From positions 1 to 6,283 of the forward strand of contig LUZO01000104.1 in assembly GCA_001603685.1 (NCBI GenBank): a DNA stretch of 6,283 nucleotides, written 5' to 3'. Numbering within the stretch: the stretch's first letter is position 1; each line of letters begins with the position of its first letter. The position numbers were made by a program, and so were the translations under genes. The DNA comes from Bacteroidales bacterium Bact_23 (lineage in GTDB: Bacteria; Bacteroidota; Bacteroidia; Bacteroidales; Lentimicrobiaceae). Shown here one piece after another: positions 4,560 through 6,283 of the stretch. The notes beneath the pieces are model-generated. The model was not told the DNA's origin. It saw only the letters and a list, made by a program, of their open reading frames with translations, and made no database searches.

Positions 4560-6191
4560 TCAATCCTTTTGCAGGAACGGGTAAGGATAATTGGCAGGAG
4601 CAAGCAGGTTTTCCTTGATGGTTCTCGGATTGGTCCAGCGGATAAGGTTCAGATGGCTTCCAGCCTTATCGTTTGTACCGGACTGACGCGATCCGCCGAA
4701 AGGTTGCTGACCTACAACAGCACCGGTGGGCTTGTCGTTGAAGTAGAGGTTACCTGCTGAATATTTCAGGGTCTGTGCAGCTTTCTCAAGTACATAACGG
4801 TCTTTTGAGAAGATGGCGCCTGTAAGGCCATAGGGTGATGTTTCATCAACCAGCCTGAGGGTCTCTTCCCATTTATTATCATCGTAAACAAAAACAGTCA
4901 GTACGGGGCCGAAAATCTCCTCTTCCATGGTGATGAAATGAGGGTCTCTGGCAAGAATAACGGTCGGTTCAACAAAATAACCCCTTGACTTGTCGCCTTT
5001 TCCGCCAAAAACAATCTCCGCATCAGGTGAATTCTTAGCCTTATCAATGTAGTTCATAATATTATCGAAAGAAGTTTCATCAATAACTGCATTCACGAAG
5101 TTGCTGAAATCTCTGACATCGCCCATTTTGATTTCGGAAAGCATCTCACCTACCCTGTTCTTAACAGCCGGCCACAATGATTTGGGCAGATAAGTCCTTG
5201 ATGCGGCAGAGCACTTCTGTCCCTGATATTCAAAGGCGCCTCGAACCATGGCGGTGGCTACTTCATCAACATTGGCTGACTCATGAACAACAATAAAGTC
5301 CTTACCGCCGGTTTCACCTACAATTCTGGGATATGATTTGTAATTCTTCAGGTTCTGGGCAATATTCAACCACAGTCTGTTGAAGGTAACGCTTGATCCG
5401 GTGAAGTGAAGGCCTGCAAAATTCTTATCGGCAAAAATCGCGTTTCCAATTACTGATCCAGCCCCCGGAACGAAATTTACAACGCCGTCAGGCAATCCGG
5501 CTTCACGGAAAATCTCCATCAGAACATAGTTCGAAAGTATTGCGGTAGAAGCCGGCTTCCAGATGGCAGTATTTCCCATTAATGCCGGCGACATGTTAAG
5601 GTTTGCGGCAATAGCAGTAAAATTGAAAGGAGTGAGCGAGAAGACAAAGCCTTCGAGGGGGCGATATTCAAGACGGTTGATAACGCCCGGCTCTGAATGT
5701 GGCTGTTCTTTGTAGATATTGGATGCATAATGGGCATTAAATCTCAGAAAGTCAATGGTTTCGCAAGCGCTGTCTATTTCAGCCTGGAAGGCGTTCTTAC
5801 TTTGGCCGAGCATGGTGGCAGCATTGAGCCTTGCCCTGTATTTTTTCGCAATGAGTTCAGCTATTTTGAGAGTAATGGCAGTCCGTTCCACTTGTGAAAA
5901 CGACTCCCATGCTTTGTGTGCCTTTACTGCAGCATCAATCGCCATTTTAACTTCTTCAGCTCCGGCTTTATGATAATTTGCAAGAACATGACCGTGATCA
6001 TGCGGCATAACTACAGGCGAAGTATTGCCGGTTCTGATCTCTTTTCCGCCAATTACCAGAGGGATATCTAGTATCTCGCCGGCCATTCTTTCAAGTTCTT
6101 TCTTAAGTTCTGCACGCTCAGGGCTTCCGGGTGCATATGATTTTACCGGCTCATTCTGAGGATAGGCAAACGAATAAATAGCATTGTTCAT
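4560..6191 (-). CDS. pruA: 1-pyrroline-5-carboxylate dehydrogenase (L-glutamate gamma-semialdehyde dehydrogenase)
   Basis: NAD-dependent aldehyde dehydrogenase that oxidises glutamate-5-semialdehyde, in equilibrium with pyrroline-5-carboxylate, to glutamate: the second step of proline breakdown. In the 543 residues the cofactor domain shows TPFNF (187-191), WKPA (211-214) and FTGS (263-266). Glu293 in GETGGKDF is the general base. Cys327 in EYQGQKCSAASR is the catalytic thiol. EEEIFGPV (423-430) binds cofactor, and the C-terminal stretch TGAVVGQQPFGGSRQSGTNDKAG (489-511) is typical of the P5CDH subfamily, with an aldehyde-anchor loop. The length of about 540 matches the stand-alone, eukaryote-like P5CDH type, so proline dehydrogenase must be a separate gene, not seen here. 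The ATG at 6191 follows an A/T-rich stretch without a Shine-Dalgarno site. It is a single-gene unit with its own terminator. Confidence 0.95.
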   Translation of the reverse strand: MNNAIYSFAYPQNEPVKSYAPGSPERAELKKELERMAGEILDIPLVIGGKEIRTGNTSPVVMPHDHGHVLANYHKAGAEEVKMAIDAAVKAHKAWESFSQVERTAITLKIAELIAKKYRARLNAATMLGQSKNAFQAEIDSACETIDFLRFNAHYASNIYKEQPHSEPGVINRLEYRPLEGFVFSLTPFNFTAIAANLNMSPALMGNTAIWKPASTAILSNYVLMEIFREAGLPDGVVNFVPGAGSVIGNAIFADKNFAGLHFTGSSVTFNRLWLNIAQNLKNYKSYPRIVGETGGKDFIVVHESANVDEVATAMVRGAFEYQGQKCSAASRTYLPKSLWPAVKNRVGEMLSEIKMGDVRDFSNFVNAVIDETSFDNIMNYIDKAKNSPDAEIVFGGKGDKSRGYFVEPTVILARDPHFITMEEEIFGPVLTVFVYDDNKWEETLRLVDETSPYGLTGAIFSKDRYVLEKAAQTLKYSAGNLYFNDKPTGAVVGQQPFGGSRQSGTNDKAGSHLNLIRWTNPRTIKENLLAPANYPYPFLQKD

Positions 6192-6283
6192 AAAAAAATG
6201 GAGTTAACATGGGTTCTGAAAAATCTTTGCTGAAATAAGAATTAGAAAACCCGCAGAACCCGTTTAGCGGTTTTTCCAAAACT
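6192..6283 (-). promoter_or_regulatory. Leader of the P5C dehydrogenase gene
   Basis: These 92 bases contain no supported gene. They should hold the promoter, but I see no good TAnnTTTG on the minus strand; the closest, TATTTCAG, matches poorly. An 8-bp inverted repeat, GGGTTCTG at 6211-6218 and CAGAACCC at 6254-6261, could form a stem that competes with the hairpin at 6245-6276. The ATG at 6207-6209 on the minus strand is out of frame with the gene. Confidence 0.4.
6245..6276 (-). terminator. Possible terminator of an upstream minus-strand gene beyond the window
   Basis: GAAAACCCGC (6245-6254) and GCGGTTTTTC (6267-6276) form a 10-bp inverted repeat with one mismatch and a 12-base loop. Read on the minus strand, the right arm ends GCGGGTTTTC and runs into an AT-rich tail, as a weak intrinsic terminator would. 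Its position before a minus-strand gene suggests it ends a preceding minus-strand gene lying past 6283. It also has a five-T run on the plus strand, so direction is uncertain. Confidence 0.4.

Overview
The window looks like one end of a metagenome or draft-genome contig from a member of the Bacteroidota, probably a Bacteroidales-like anaerobe. The reasons are the gene order exbB-exbD-tonB-folC, the style of the ExbB and TonB proteins, weak or absent Shine-Dalgarno sites, and two perfect TAnnTTTG promoter elements of the Bacteroidota type. The taxonomic call is an inference from gene style. No rRNA or other marker gene is present.

Bases 1-34 are not genomic. They match the Illumina Nextera (Tn5) read-2 adapter, including the 19-bp mosaic end, so real sequence starts at 35. 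Bases 35-202 are a leader with no convincing gene, holding a short hairpin and an 11-bp direct repeat. Four plus-strand genes follow: exbB (203-925), exbD (968-1381), tonB (1433-2212) and folC (2224-3510). The first three encode an inner-membrane proton channel plus a TonB-type transducer that would energise outer-membrane transport. FolC makes folate and folate polyglutamates and is probably only co-transcribed with them. A candidate internal promoter lies just before tonB.

The minus strand carries the rest. A compact thiF-thiS pair (4332-3512) shares a 4-bp ATGA overlap and converges on folC with a single base between the stop codons. Its products would activate and carry sulfur, normally for the thiazole half of thiamine, but thiG, thiH, thiE and thiC are not in the window and no TPP riboswitch is visible. 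Bases 4333-4559 are intergenic and hold a candidate thiF promoter, a GCCGG-rich inverted-repeat cluster and a clear terminator for the next gene. That gene is a complete 1-pyrroline-5-carboxylate dehydrogenase (6191-4560), the second step of proline breakdown to glutamate. Its leader (6192-6283) contains an inverted repeat that may terminate a further minus-strand gene outside the window.

All six genes are intact members of known families. I found no CRISPR array, insertion sequence, tRNA, rRNA, phage gene or evident new system. The points most worth checking are the retained adapter, the stand-alone thiF-thiS pair, and several small non-coding structures.
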